Assembly: GCA_036172665.1 (NCBI GenBank)
Contig: CM069870.1
Location: 44,970,001-45,034,000, forward strand
From: Prosopocoilus inquinatus
Taxonomy: Eukaryota; Arthropoda; Insecta; Coleoptera; Lucanidae
Direction: 5' to 3'
DNA length: 64,000 nucleotides
In this document: piece by piece, positions 11,895 to 24,703 of the stretch
Position numbering within the stretch: position 1 is the stretch's first letter
Layout: each line of letters starts with the position of its first letter
Program-made: the position numbers and the translations under genes
Notes under the pieces: generated by a model
Databases searched by the model: none
What the model saw: the letters and a program-made list of their open reading frames with translations, nothing else
Told to the model about the DNA's origin: nothing

Positions 11895-12639
11895 GATGTA
11901 TCTAATCGATCCTTACTCATCTATCATGTTATTTGACGTTTGGATGGACTCCAGTAACTCTGATGTGAGATACAAAGTTTTTGGACGCAGCAGGAGCTGG
12001 AAATAGTTTTAAACGAAACAACACGTATTAGCGTTGTTCCTGTGCTGTATCTAATCGATCCTTACTCATATATCATGTTATTTGGCGTTTCGATGGACTC
12101 CAGTAGCTCTGATGTGAGATACGACGTTTTCGGACGCAGCAGAAGCTGGAAATAGTTTTAAACGAAATAACACGTATTAGCGTTGTTCCTGTGATGTATC
12201 TAATCGATCCTTACTCATCTATCATGTTATTTGACGTTTGGATGGACTCCAGTAACTCTGATGTGAGATACAAAGTTTTTGGACGCAGCAGGAGCTGGAA
12301 ATAGTTTTAAACGAAACAACACGTATTAGCGTTGTTCCTGTGCTGTATCTAATCGATCCTTACTCATATATCATGTTATTTGGCGTTTCGATGGACTCCA
12401 GTAGCTCTGATGTGAGATACGACGTTTTCGGACGCAGCAGAAGCTGGAAATAGTTTTAAACGAAACAACACGTATTAGCGTTGTTCCTGTGATGTATCTA
12501 ATCGATCCTTACTCATCTATCATGTTATTTGACGTTTCGATGGACTCCAGTAACTCTAATGTGAGATACGAAATTTTCGGACGCAGCAGAAGCTGGAAAT
12601 AGTTTTAAACGAAACAACACGCATTAGTGTTGTTCCTGT

Positions 12640-12788
12640 GATGCATCTAATCGATCCTTACTTATCTATCATGTTATTTGACGTTTGGATGGACTCCAGT
12701 AACCCTGACGTGAGATACGAAGTTCTCGGACGCAGCAGAAGCTGGAAATAGTTTTAAACGAAACAACATGTATTAGCGTTGTTCCTGT
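12640..12788. repeat. Satellite unit class A (exemplar)
   Basis: Class A is marked by t at position 24 (acttatc), aaccctgacg at 62-71, and gaagttctcgg at 80-90. This exemplar also has c5 (gatgcatc), a marker of A units that open an A-B-C-D-E-C core. A second subtype has c116 (tttcaaac) and is followed by a unit whose boundary reads gttgatcc. Class A is one of the most abundant. Confidence 0.9.
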
Positions 12789-12937
12789 GATGTATCTAAT
12801 CGATCCTTACTCATCTATCATGTTATTTGACGTTTGGATGGACTCCAGTAACTATGATGTGAGATACAAAGTTTTTGGACGCAGCAGAAGCTGGAAATAG
12901 TTTTGAACGAAACAACACGTATTAGCGTTGTTCCTGT
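12789..12937. repeat. Satellite unit class B (exemplar)
   Basis: Class B is marked by aactatgatg at 62-71 with caaagtttttgg and gttttgaac. In the HOR cores it sits between A and C. A derived form, always just after the actacag C unit, has atcatgtgattt at about 29-40 (1323, 11156, 45105, 60071, 63644). Confidence 0.9.
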
Positions 12938-13086
12938 GATGTATCTAATCGATCCTTACTCATCTATCATGTTATTTGACGTTTCGATGGACTCCAGTAA
13001 CTCTAATGTGAGATACGAAATTTTCGGACGCAGCAGAAGCTGGAAATAGTTTTAAACTAAACAACACGCATTAGTGTTGTTCCTGT
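12938..13086. repeat. Satellite unit class C (exemplar)
   Basis: Class C is marked by c48 (gtttcg), aactctaatg at 62-71 and gaaattttcgg at 80-90. It often ends with c132 and t138 (gcattagtg), which completes the perfect form of the dyad, and in some copies has t121 (actaaac). It usually follows an E-type unit. Confidence 0.9.
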
Positions 13087-13235
13087 GATGTATCTAATCG
13101 ATCCTTACTCATCTATCATGTTATTTGACGTTTGGATGGACTCCAGTAACTCTGATGTGAGATACAAAGTTTTTGGACGCAGCAGAAGCTGGAAATAGTT
13201 TTGAACGAAACAACACGTATTAGCGTTGTTCCTGT
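13087..13235. repeat. Satellite unit class D (exemplar)
   Basis: Class D is marked by gacgtttgg, aactctgatg and caaagtttttgg, usually with gttttgaac. A subtype D' has g100 (caggagc) and gttttaaac and lies next to E' units, for example at 14428. D or D' is very often followed by E or E'. Confidence 0.9.
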
Positions 13236-13384
13236 GATGTATCTAATCGATCCTTACTCATCTATCATGTTATTTGGCGTTTCGATGGACTCCAGTAGCT
13301 CTGATGTGAGATACGACGTTTTCGGACGCAGCAGAAGCTGGAAATAGTTTTAAACGAAACAACACGTATTAGCGTTGTTCCTGT
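13236..13384. repeat. Satellite unit class E (exemplar)
   Basis: Class E is marked by g42 (ggcg), c48 (gtttcg), g63 (agctctg) and cgacgttttcgg at 79-90. Counted against class D it differs at about 8 of 149 bases. Confidence 0.9.
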
Positions 13385-13682
13385 GATGTATCTAATCGAT
13401 CCTTACTCATCTATCATGTTATTTGACGTTTCGATGGACTCCAGTAACTCTAATGTGAGATACGAAATTTTCGGACGCAGCAGAAGCTGGAAATAGTTTT
13501 AAACGAAACAACACGCATTAGCGTTGTTCCTGTGATGTATCTAATCGATCCTTACTTATCTATCATGTTATTTGACGTTTGGATGGACTCCAGTAACCCT
13601 GACGTGAGATACGAAGTTCTCGGACGCAGCAGAAGCTGGAAATAGTTTCAAACGAAACAACACGTATTAGCGTTGATCCTGT

Positions 13683-13831
13683 GATGTATCTAATCGATCC
13701 TTACTCATCTATCATGTTATTTGACGTTTGGATGGACTCCAGTAACTCTGATGTGAGATACAATGTTTTTGGACGCAGCAGAAGCTGGAAATAGTTTTAA
13801 ACGAAACAACGCGCATTAGCGTTGTTCCTGT
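13683..13831. repeat. Satellite unit class J (exemplar)
   Basis: Class J is marked by aactctgatg with t82 (caatgtttttgg) and, in most copies, by g129 (caacgcgcattag). It follows a class A unit ending tttcaaac and is reached through a boundary reading gttgatcc. The g129 change pairs with c138 and restores a perfect 8-bp dyad. Confidence 0.88.
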
Positions 13832-13980
13832 GATGTATCTAATCGATCCTTACTTATCTATCATGTTATTTGACGTTTGGATGGACTCCAGTAACCCTGA
13901 CGTGAGATACGAAGTTCTCGGACGCAGCAGAAGCTGGAAATAGTTTCAAACGAAACAACACGTATTAGCGTTGATCCTGT

Positions 13981-14129
13981 GATGTATCTAATCGATCGTT
14001 ACTCATCTATCATGTTATTTGACGTTTCGATGGACTCCAGTAACTCTAATGTGAGAAACGAAATTTTCGGACGCAGGAGAAGCTGGAAATAGTTTTAAAC
14101 GAAACAACACGCATTAGCGTTGTTCCTGT
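13981..14129. repeat. Satellite unit class I (exemplar)
   Basis: Class I is a C derivative marked by gatcgttac near 14-22, gagaaacg at 73-80 and g97 (gcaggagaag). A 148-bp subtype lacks one t (agtttaaac) and precedes an E' unit, for example at 6093, 19639, 50173, 52926 and 54564. Confidence 0.88.
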
Positions 14130-14278
14130 GATGTATCTAATCGATCCTTACTCATCTATCATGTTATTTGGCGTTTCGATGGAATCCAGTAACTCTGATG
14201 TGAGATACAAAGTTTTTGGACGCAGCAGAAGCTGGAAATAGTTTTGAACGAAACAACAAGTATTAGCGTTGTTCCTGT
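14130..14278. repeat. Satellite unit class H (exemplar)
   Basis: Class H is marked by ggcgtttcg, atggaatcc (a54) and a130 (caacaagtatt). It always follows class I, or an I-like hybrid in the X repeat. The a130 change breaks the loop-closing pair of the dyad. Confidence 0.88.
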
Positions 14279-14427
14279 GCTGTATCTAATCGATCCTTAC
14301 TCATATATCATGTTATTTGGCCTTTCGATGGACTCCAGTAGCTCTGATGTGAGATACGACGTTTTCGGACGCAGCAGAAGCTGGAAATAGTTTTAAACGA
14401 AATAACACGTATTAGCGTTGTTCCTGT
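14279..14427. repeat. Satellite unit class E' (exemplar)
   Basis: E' has all class E markers plus c2 (gctgtatc) and a27 (catatatc). The c2 change removes the ATG that most units carry at positions 2-4. This copy also has ggcctttcg, a private change shared with the units at 23214 and about 33192, which links these three regions by descent. Confidence 0.9.
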
Positions 14428-14874
14428 GATGTATCTAATCGATCCTTACTCATCTATCATGTTATTTGACGTTTGGATGGACTCCAGTAACTCTGATGTG
14501 AGATACAAAGTTTTTGGACGCAGCAGGAGCTGGAAATAGTTTTAAACGAAACAACACGTATTAGCGTTGTTCCTGTGCTGTATCTAATCGATCCTTACTC
14601 ATATATCATGTTATTTGGCGTTTCGATGGACTCCAGTAGCTCTGATGTGAGATACGACGTTTTCGGACGCAGCAGAAGCTGGAAATAGTTTTAAACGAAA
14701 CAACACGTATTAGCGTTGTTCCTGTGATGTATCTAATCGATCCTTACTCATCTATCATGTTATTTGACGTTTCGATGGACTCCAGTAACTCTAATGTGAG
14801 ATACGAAATTTTCGGACGCAGCAGAAGCTGGAAATAGTTTTAAACGAAACAACACGCATTAGTGTTGTTCCTGT

Positions 14875-15768
14875 GATGCATCTAATCGATCCTTACTTAT
14901 CAATCATGTTATTTGACGTTTGGATGGACTCCAGTAACCCTGACGTGAGATACGAAGTTCTCGGACGCAGCAGAAGCTGGAAATAGTTTTAAACGAAACA
15001 ACACGTATTAGCGTTGTTCCTGTGATGTATCTAATCGATCCTTACTCATCTATCATGTTATTTGACGTTTGGATGGACTCCAGTAACTATGATGTGAGAT
15101 ACAAAGTTTTTGGACGCAGCAGAAGCTGGAAATAGTTTTGAACGAAACAACACGTATTAGCGTTGTTCCTGTGATGTATCTAATCGATCCTTACTCATCT
15201 ATCATGTTATTTGACGTTTCGATGGACTCCAGTAACTCTAATGTGAGATACGAAATTTTCGGACGCAGCAGAAGCTGGAAATAGTTTTAAACTAAACAAC
15301 ACGCATTAGTGTTGTTCCTGTGATGTATCTAATCGATCCTTACTCATCTATCATGTTATTTGACGTTTGGATGGACTCCAGTAACTCTGATGTGAGATAC
15401 AAAGTTTTTGGACGCAGCAGAAGCTGGAAATAGTTTTGAACGAAACAACACGTATTAGCGTTGTTCCTGTGATGTATCTAATCGATCCTTACTCATCTAT
15501 CATGTTATTTGGCGTTTCGATGGACTCCAGTAGCTCTGATGTGAGATACGACGTTTTCGGACGCAGCAGAAGCTGGAAATAGTTTTAAACGAAACAACAC
15601 GTATTAGCGTTGTTCCTGTGATGTATCTAATCGATCCTTACTCATCTATCATGTTATTTGACGTTTCGATGGACTCCAGTAACTCTAATGTGAGATACGA
15701 AATTTTCGGACGCAGCAGAAGCTGGAAATAGTTTTAAACGAAACAACACGCATTAGTGTTGTTCCTGT
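14875..15768. repeat. 6-mer HOR core A B C D E C (894 bp)
   Basis: A short HOR between two 15-mers. It equals the first six units of the 15-mer, followed at once by a new gatgcatc A unit. Its A has tatcaatc, a marker shared with the A units at 18004, 23810, 26641, 27982, 33788 and 36619. Confidence 0.92.
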
Positions 15769-18003
15769 GATGCATCTAATCGATCCTTACTTATCTATCA
15801 TGTTATTTGACGTTTGGATGGACTCCAGTAACCCTGACGTGAGATACGAAGTTCTCGGACGCAGCAGAAGCTGGAAATAGTTTTAAACGAAACAACACGT
15901 ATTAGCGTTGTTCCTGTGATGTATCTAATCGATCCTTACTCATCTATCATGTTATTTGACGTTTGGATGGACTCCAGTAACTATGATGTGAGATACAAAG
16001 TTTTTGGACGCAGCAGAAGCTGGAAATAGTTTTGAACGAAACAACACGTATTAGCGTTGTTCCTGTGATGTATCTAATCGATCCTTACTCATCTATCATG
16101 TTATTTGACGTTTCGATGGACTCCAGTAACTCTAATGTGAGATACGAAATTTTCGGACGCAGCAGAAGCTGGAAATAGTTTTAAACTAAACAACACGCTT
16201 TAGTGTTGTTCCTGTGATGTATCTAATCGATCCTTACTCATCTATAATGTTATTTGACGTTTGGATGGACTCCAGTAACTCTGATGTGAGATACAAAGTT
16301 TTTGGACGCAGCAGAAGCTGGAAATAGTTTTGAACGAAACAACACGTATTAGCGTTGTTCCTGTGATGTATCTAATCGATCCTTACTCATCTATCATGTT
16401 ATTTGGCGTTTCGATGGACTCCAGTAGCTCTGATGTGAGATACGACGTTTTCGGACGCAGCAGAAGCTGGAAATAGTTTTAAACGAAACAACACGTATTA
16501 GCGTTGTTCCTGTGATGTATCTAATCGATCCTTACTCATCTATCATGTTATTTGACGTTTCGATGGACTCCAGTAACTCTAATGTGAGATACGAAATTTT
16601 CGGACGCAGCAGAAGCTGGAAATAGTTTTAAACGAAACAACACGCATTAGCGTTGTTCCTGTGATGTATCTAATCGATCCTTACTTATCTATCATGTTAT
16701 TTGACGTTTGGATGGACTCCAGTAACCCTGACGTGAGATACGAAGTTCTCGGACGCAGCAGAAGCTGGAAATAGTTTCAAACGAAACAACACGTATTAGC
16801 GTTGATCCTGTGATGTATCTAATCGATCCTTACTCATCTATCATGTTATTTGACGTTTGGATGGACTCCAGTAACTCTGATGTGAGATACAATGTTTTTG
16901 GACGCAGCAGAAGCTGGAAATAGTTTTAAACGAAACAACGCGCATTAGCGTTGTTCCTGTGATGTATCTAATCGATCCTTACTTATCTATCATGTTATTT
17001 GACGTTTGGATGGACTCCAGTAACCCTGACGTGAGATACGAAGTTCTCGGACGCAGCAGAAGCTGGAAATAGTTTCAAACGAAACAACACGTATTAGCGT
17101 TGATCCTGTGATGTATCTAATCGATCGTTACTCATCTATCATGTTATTTGACGTTTCGATGGACTCCAGTAACTCTAATGTGAGAAACGAAATTTTCGGA
17201 CGCAGGAGAAGCTGGAAATAGTTTTAAACGAAACAACACGCATTAGCGTTGTTCCTGTGATGTATCTAATCGATCCTTACTCATCTATCATGTTATTTGG
17301 CGTTTCGATGGAATCCAGTAACTCTGATGTGAGATACAAAGTTTTTGGACGCAGCAGAAGCTGGAAATAGTTTTGAACGAAACAACAAGTATTAGCGTTG
17401 TTCCTGTGCTGTATCTAATCGATCCTTACTCATATATCATGTTATTTGGCGTTTCGATGGACTCCAGTAGCTCTGATGTGAGATACGACGTTTTCGGACG
17501 CAGCAGAAGCTGGAAATAGTTTTAAACGAAATAACACGTATTAGCGTTGTTCCTGTGATGTATCTAATCGATCCTTACTCATCTATCATGTTATTTGACG
17601 TTTGGATGGACTCCAGTAACTCTGATGTGAGATACAAAGTTTTTGGACTCAGCAGGAGCTGGAAATAGTTTTAAACGAAACAACACGTATTAGCGTTGTT
17701 CCTGTGCTGTATCTAATCGATCCTTACACATATATCATGTTATTTGGCGTTTCGATGGACTCCAGTAGCTCTGATGTGAGATACGACGTTTTCGGACGCA
17801 GCAGAAGCTGGAAATAGTTTTAAACGAAACAACACGTATTAGCGTTGTTCCTGTGATGTATCTAATCGATCCTTACTCATCTATCATGTTATTTGACGTT
17901 TCGATGGACTCCAGTAACTCTAATGTGAGATACGAAATTTTCGGACGCAGCAGAAGCTGGAAATAGTTTTAAACGAAACAACACGCATTAGTGTTGTTCC
18001 TGT
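15769..18003. repeat. 15-mer HOR (2235 bp), copy 2
   Basis: Same 15-unit order as 12640-14874. Private markers include gctttagtg near 16198, aatgtt at 16246, ggactcagc near 17646 and cttacacatat near 17724. The last two recur 9978 bases further on, showing that its right part belongs to the Y segment. Confidence 0.92.
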
Positions 18004-18480
18004 GATGCATCTAGTCGATCCTTACTTATCAATCATGTTATTTGACGTTTGGATGGACTCCAGTAACCCTGACGTGAGATACGAAGTTCTCGGACGCAGC
18101 AGAAGCTGGAAATAGTTTTAAACGAAACAACACGTATTAGCGTTGTTCCTGTGATGTATCTAATCGATCCTTACTCATCTATCATGTTATTTGGCGTTTC
18201 GATGGACTCCAGTAACTCTAATGTGAGATACGAAATTTTCGGACGCAGCAGAAGCTGGAAATAGTTTTAAACGAAACAACACGCATTAGCGTTGTTCCTG
18301 GGATGTATCTAATCGATCCTTACTTATCTATCATGTTATTTGACGTTTGGATGGACTCCAGTAACCCTGACGTGAGATACGAAGTTCTCGGACGCAGCAG
18401 AAGCTGGAAATAGTTTCAAACGAAACAACACGTATTAGCGTTGATCCTGTGATGTATCTAATCGATCCTTACTCATCTAT
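17140..18480. repeat. Y segment, copy 1 (1341 bp, 9 units)
   Basis: Nine units' worth of sequence repeated at about 27118-28458. Its left edge is where the 9978-bp correspondence begins (clean left of about 27135 in the second copy). Edges are placed to about 20 bp. Confidence 0.75.
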
Positions 18481-19493
18481 CATGTTATTTGACGTTTGGA
18501 TGGACTCCAGTAACTCTGATGTGAGATATAATGTTTTTGGACTCAGCAGAAGCTGGAAATAGTTTTAAACGAAACAACACGTATTAGCGTTGTTCCTGTG
18601 ATGTATCTAATCGATCCTTACTCATCTATCATGTTATTTGGGGTTTCGATGGACTCCAGTAGCTCTGATGTGAGATACGACGTTTTCGGACGCAGCAGAA
18701 GCTGGAAATAGTTTTAAACGAAACAACACGTATTAGCGTTGTTTCTGTGATGTATCTAATCGATCCTTACTCATCTATCATGTTATTTGACGTTTCGATG
18801 GACTCCAGTAACTCTAATGTGAGATACGAAATTTTCGGACGCAGCAGAAGCTGGAAATAGTTTTAAACGAAACAACACGCATTAGCGTTGTTCCTGTGAT
18901 GTATCTAATCGATCCTTACTTATCTATCATGTTATTTGACGTTTGGATGGACTCCAGTAACCCTTACGTGAGATACGAAGTTCTCGGACGCAGCAGAAGC
19001 TGGAAATAGTTTCAAACGAAACAACACGTATTAGCGTTGATCCTGTGATGTATCTAATCGATCGTTACTCATCTATCATGTTATTTGACGTTTGGATGGA
19101 CTCCAGTAACCCTTATGTGAGATACGAAATTTTCGGACGCAGCAGAAGCTGGAAATAGTTTTAAACGAAACAACACGCATTAGCGTTGTTCCTGTGATGT
19201 ATCTAATCGATCCTTACTCATCTATCATGTTATTTGGCGTTTCGATGGAATCCAGTAACTCTGATGTGAGATACAAAGTTTTTGGACGCAGCAGAAGCTG
19301 GAAATAGTTTTGAACGAAACAACAAGTATTAGCGTTGTTCCTGTGATGTATCTAATCGATCCTTACTCATCTATCATGTTATTTGGCGTTTCGATGGACT
19401 CCAGTAACTTTGATGTGAGATACGAAGTTCTCGGACGCAGCTGAAGCTAGAAATAGTTTTAAACGAAACAACACGCATTAGCGTTGTTACTGT

Positions 19494-19638
19494 GATGTAT
19501 CTAATCGATCCTTATCTATCATGTTATTTGACGTTTGGATGGACTCCAGTAAGTCTGATGTGAGATACAAAGTTTTTGGACGCAGCAGAAACTGGAAATA
19601 GTTTTAAACGAAACAACACGTATTAGCGTTGTTCCTGT
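19494..19638. repeat. Class G unit, 145-bp variant
   Basis: Four bases are missing at gatccttatctatc. The same deletion is at 29472 and 38109, that is at +9978 and then +8637, so it marks all three X copies. Confidence 0.9.
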
Positions 19639-19935
19639 GATGTATCTAATCGATCCTTACTCATCTATCATGTTATTTGACGTTTCGATGGACTCCAGTA
19701 ACTCTAATGTGAGAAACGAAATTTTCGGACGCAGGAGAAGCTGGAAATAGTTTAAACGAAACAACACGTATTAGCGTTGTTCCTGTGCTGTATCTAATCG
19801 ATCCTTACTCATATATCATGTTATTTGGCGTTTCGATGGACTCCAGTAGCTCTGATGTGAGATACGACGTTTTCGGACGCAGCAGAAGCTGGAAATAGTT
19901 TTAAACGAAACAACACGTATTAGCGTTGTTCCTGT

Positions 19936-21723
19936 GATGTATCTAATCGATCCTTACTCATCTATCATGTTATTTGACGTTTCGATGGACTCCAGTAACT
20001 CTAATGTGAAATACGAAATTTTCGGACGCAGCAGAAGCTGGAAATAGTTTTAAACGATACAACACGCATTAGCGTTGTTCCTGTGATGTATCTAATCGAT
20101 CCTTACTTATCTATCATGTTATTTGACGTTTGGATGGACTCCAGTAACCCTGACGTGAGATACGAAGTTCTCGGACGCAGCAGAAACTGGAAATAGTTTT
20201 AAACGAAACAACACGTATTAGCGTTGTTCCTGTGATGTATCTAATCGATCCTTACACATCTATCATGTTATTTGACGTTTGGATGGACTCCAGTAACTCT
20301 GATGTGAGATACAAAGTTTTTGGACGCAGCAGAAGCTGGAAATAGTTTTGAACGAAACAACACGTATTAGCGTTGTTCCTGTGATGTATCTAATCGATCC
20401 TTACTCATCTATCATGTTATTTGGCGTTTCGATGGACTCCAGTAGCTCTGATGTGAGATACGACGTTTTCGGACGCAGCAGAAGCTGGAAATAGTTTTAA
20501 ACGAAACAACACGTATTAGCGTTGTTCCTGTGATGTATCTAATCGATCCTTACTCATCTATCATGTTATTTGACGTTTCGATGGACTCCAGTAACTCTAA
20601 TGTGAGATACGAAATTTTCGGACGCAGCAGAAGCTGGAAATAGTTTTAAACGAAACAACACGCATTAGCGTTGTTCCTGTGATGTATCTAATCGATCCTT
20701 ACTTATCTATCATGTTATTTGACGTTTGGATGGACTCCAGTAACCCTGACGTGAGATACGAAGTTCTCGGACGCAGCAGAAGCTGGAAATAATTTTAAAC
20801 GAAACAACACGTATTAGCGTTGTTCCTGTGATGTATCTAATCGATCCTTACTCATCTATCATGTTATTTGACGTTTGGATGGACTCCAGTAACTCTGATG
20901 TGAGATACAAAGTTTTTGGACGCAGCAGGAGCTGGAAATAGTTTTAAACGAAACAACACGTATTAGCGTTGTTCCTGTGCTGTATCTAACCGATCCTTAC
21001 TCATGTATCATGTTATTTGGCGTTTCGATGGACTCCAGTAGCTCTGATGTGAGATACGACGTTTTCGGACGCAGCAGAAGCTGGAAATAGTTTTAAACGA
21101 AACAACACGTATTAGCGTTGTTCCTGTGATGTATCTAATCGATCCTTACTTATCTATCATGTTATTTGACGTTTGGATGGACTCCAGTAACTCTGATGTG
21201 AGATACAAAGTTTTTGGACGCAGCAGAAGCTGGAAATAGTTTTGAACGAAACAACACGTATTAGCGTTGTTCCTGTGATGTATCTAATCGATCCTTACTC
21301 ATCTATCATGTTATTTGGCGATTCGATGGACTCCAGTAACTTTGATGTGAGATACGAAGTTCTCGGACGCAGCTGAAGCTAGAAATAGTTTTAAACGAAA
21401 CAACACGCATTAGCGTTGTTACTGTGATGTATCTAATCGATCCTTACTTATCTATCATGTTATTTGACGTTTGGATGGACTCCAGTAAGTCTGATGTGAG
21501 ATACAAAGTTTTTGGACGCAGCAGGAGCTGGAAATAGTTTTAAACGAAACAACACGTATTAGCGTTGTTCCTGTGCTGTATCTAATCGATCCTTACTCAT
21601 ATATCATGTTATTTGGCGTTTCGATGGACTCCAGTAGCTCTGATGTGAGATACGACGTTTTCGGACGCAGCAGAAGCTGGAAATAGTTTTAAACGAAACA
21701 ACACGTATTAGCGTTGTTCCTGT
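19936..21723. repeat. 12-mer inside X, partly repeated downstream
   Basis: Units C A D E C A D' E' D F G E' start at 19936. The next four units (21724-22319, C A D E) repeat its first four at offset 1788 (12 units), including gtgaaatac, cgatacaac, cagaaactgg and cttacacatc. The following D F pair (22320) instead matches 21128, 8 units back, so the repeat is already rearranged. Confidence 0.7.
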
Positions 21724-23809
21724 GATGTATCTAATCGATCCTTACTCATCTATCATGTTATTTGACGTTTCGATGGACTCCAGTAACTCTAATGTGAAAT
21801 ACGAAATTTTCGGACGCAGCAGAAGCTGGAAATAGTTTTAAACGATACAACACGCATTAGCGTTGTTCCTGTGATGTATCTAATCGATCCTTACTTATCT
21901 ATCATGTTATTTGACGTTTGGATGGACTCCAGTAACCCTGACGTGAGATAAGAAGTTCTCGGACGCAGCAGAAACTGGAAATAGTTTTAAACGAAACAAC
22001 ACGTATTAGCGTTGTTCCTGTGATGTATCTAATCGATCCTTACACATCTATCATGTTATTTGACGTTTGGATGGACTCCAGTAACTCTGATGTGAGATAC
22101 AAAGTTTTTGGACGCAGCAGAAGCTGGAAATAGTTTTGAACGAAACAACACGTATTAGCGTTGTTCCTGTGATGTATCTAATCGATCCTTACTCATCTAT
22201 CATGTTATTTGGCGTTTCGATGGACTCCAGTAGCTCTGATGTGAGATACGACGTTTTCGGACGCAGCAGAAGCTGGAAATAGTTTTAAACGAAACAACAC
22301 GTATTAGCGTTGTTGCTGTGATGTATCTAATCGATCCTTACTTATCTATCATGTTATTTGACGTTTGGATGGACTCCAGTAACTCTGATGTGAGATACAA
22401 AGTTTTTGGACGCAGCAGAAGCTGGAAATAGTTTTGAACGAAACAACACGTATTAGCGTTGTTCCTGTGATGTATCTAATCGATCCTTACTCATCTATCA
22501 TGTTATTTGGCGATTCGATGGACTCCAGTAACTTTGATGTGAGATACGAAGTTCTCGGACGCAGCTGAAGCTAGAAATAGTTTTAAACGAAACAACACGC
22601 ATTAGCGTTGTTACTGTGATGTATCTAATCGATCCTTACTTATCTATCATGTTATTTGACGTTTGGATGGACTCCAGTAACTCTGATGTGAGATACAATG
22701 TTTTTGGACGCAGCAGAAGCTGGAAATAGTTTTAAACGAAACAACGCGCATTAGCGTTGTTCCTGTGATGTATCTAATCGATCCTTACTTATCTATCATG
22801 TTATTTGACGTTTGGATGGACTCCAGTAACCCTGACGTGAGATACGATGTTCTCGGACGCAGCAGAAGCTGGAAATAGTTTCAAACGAAACAACACGTAT
22901 TAGCGTTGATCCTGTGATGTATCTAATCGATCGTTACTCATCTATCATGTTATTTGACGTTTCGATGGACTCCAGTAACTCTAATGTGAGAAACGAAATT
23001 TTCGGACGCAGGAGAAGCTGGAAATAGTTTTAAACGAAACAACACGCATTAGCGTTGTTCCTGTGATGTATCTAATCGATCCTTACTCATCTATCATGTT
23101 ATTTGGCGTTTCGATGGAATCCAGTAACTCTGATGTGAGATACAAAGTTTTTGGACGCAGCAGAAGCTGGAAATAGTTTTGAACGAAACAACAAGTATTA
23201 GCGTTGTTCCTGTGCTGTATCTAATCGATCCTTACTCATATATCATGTTATTTGGCCTTTCGATGGACTCCAGTAGCTCTGATGTGAGATACGACGTTTT
23301 CGGACGCAGCAGAAGCTGGAAATAGTTTTAAACGAAATAACACGTATTAGCGTTGTTCCTGTGATGTATCTAATCGATCCTTACTCATCTATCATGTTAT
23401 TTGACGTTTGGATGGACTCCAGTAACTCTGATGTGAGATACAAAGTTTTTGGACGCAGCAGGAGCTGGAAATAGTTTTAAACGAAACAACACGTATTAGC
23501 GTTGTTCCTGTGCTGTATCTAATCGATCCTTACTCATATATCATGTTATTTGGCGTTTCGATGGACTCCAGTAGCTCTGATGTGAGATACGACGTTTTCG
23601 GACGCAGCAGAAGCTGGAAATAGTTTTAAACGAAACAACACGTATTAGCGTTGTTCCTGTGATGTATCTAATCGATCCTTACTCATCTATCATGTTATTT
23701 GACGTTTCGATGGACTCCAGTAACTCTAATGTGAGATACGAAATTTTCGGACGCAGCAGAAGCTGGAAATAGTTTTAAACGAAACAACACGCATTAGTGT
23801 TGTTCCTGT

Positions 23810-24703
23810 GATGCATCTAATCGATCCTTACTTATCAATCATGTTATTTGACGTTTGGATGGACTCCAGTAACCCTGACGTGAGATACGAAGTTCTCGGA
23901 CGCAGCAGAAGCTGGAAATAGTTTTAAACGAAACAACACGTATTAGCGTTGTTCCTGTGATGTATCTAATCGATCCTTACTCATCTATCATGTTATTTGA
24001 CGTTTGGATGGACTCCAGTAACTATGATGTGAGATACAAAGTTTTTGGACGCAGCAGAAGCTGGAAATAGTTTTGAACGAAACAACACGTATTAGCGTTG
24101 TTCCTGTGATGTATCTAATCGATCCTTACTCATCTATCATGTTATTTGACGTTTCGATGGACTCCAGTAACTCTAATGTGAGATACGAAATTTTCGGACG
24201 CAGCAGAAGCTGGAAATAGTTTTAAACTAAACAACACGCATTAGTGTTGTTCCTGTGATGTATCTAATCGATCCTTACTCATCTATCATGTTATTTGACG
24301 TTTGGATGGACTCCAGTAACTCTGATGTGAGATACAAAGTTTTTGGACGCAGCAGAAGCTGGAAATAGTTTTGAACGAAACAACACGTATTAGCGTTGTT
24401 CCTGTGATGTATCTAATCGATCCTTACTCATCTATCATGTTATTTGGCGTTTCGATGGACTCCAGTAGCTCTGATGTGAGATACGAAGTTTTCGGACGCA
24501 GCAGAAGCTGGAAATAGTTTTAAACGAAACAACACGTATTAGCGTTGTTCCTGTGATGTATCTAATCGATCCTTACTCATCTATCATGTTATTTGACGTT
24601 TCGATGGACTCCAGTAACTCTAATGTGAGATACGAAATTTTCGGACGCAGCAGAAGCTGGAAATAGTTTTAAACGAAACAACACGCATTAGTGTTGTTCC
24701 TGT
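23810..24703. repeat. 6-mer HOR core A B C D E C in X copy 1
   Basis: Identical unit order to 14875-15768, including tatcaatc in A. Its E unit has cgaagttttc rather than cgacgttttc, a marker repeated at about 34464 in the next X copy. Confidence 0.9.

Larger units (their letters stand above)
7880..13384. repeat. S block, copy 1 (about 5.5 kb)
   Basis: The order is G D' E' D' E' E' B C D E C A J A/D' E' C A C A D G'(147) C B A D F G D' E' D' E' C A B C D E. Copies 2 and 3 start at 41829 (offset 33949) and 56795 (offset 48915). The ggaaaaag marker at 7984 recurs at 41933 and 56899. Changes seen only here include aaatgaaac near 8148, gttccagtg near 8918, ctattatg near 9100 and the 6-base deletion near 11881. 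Confidence 0.88.
12640..14874. repeat. 15-mer HOR (2235 bp), copy 1
   Basis: Fifteen full 149-bp units: A 12640, B 12789, C 12938, D 13087, E 13236, C 13385, A 13534, J 13683, A 13832, I 13981, H 14130, E' 14279, D' 14428, E' 14577, C 14726. The next A, again with gatgcatc, starts the following repeat. Its first five units overlap the end of S block copy 1. Confidence 0.92.
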
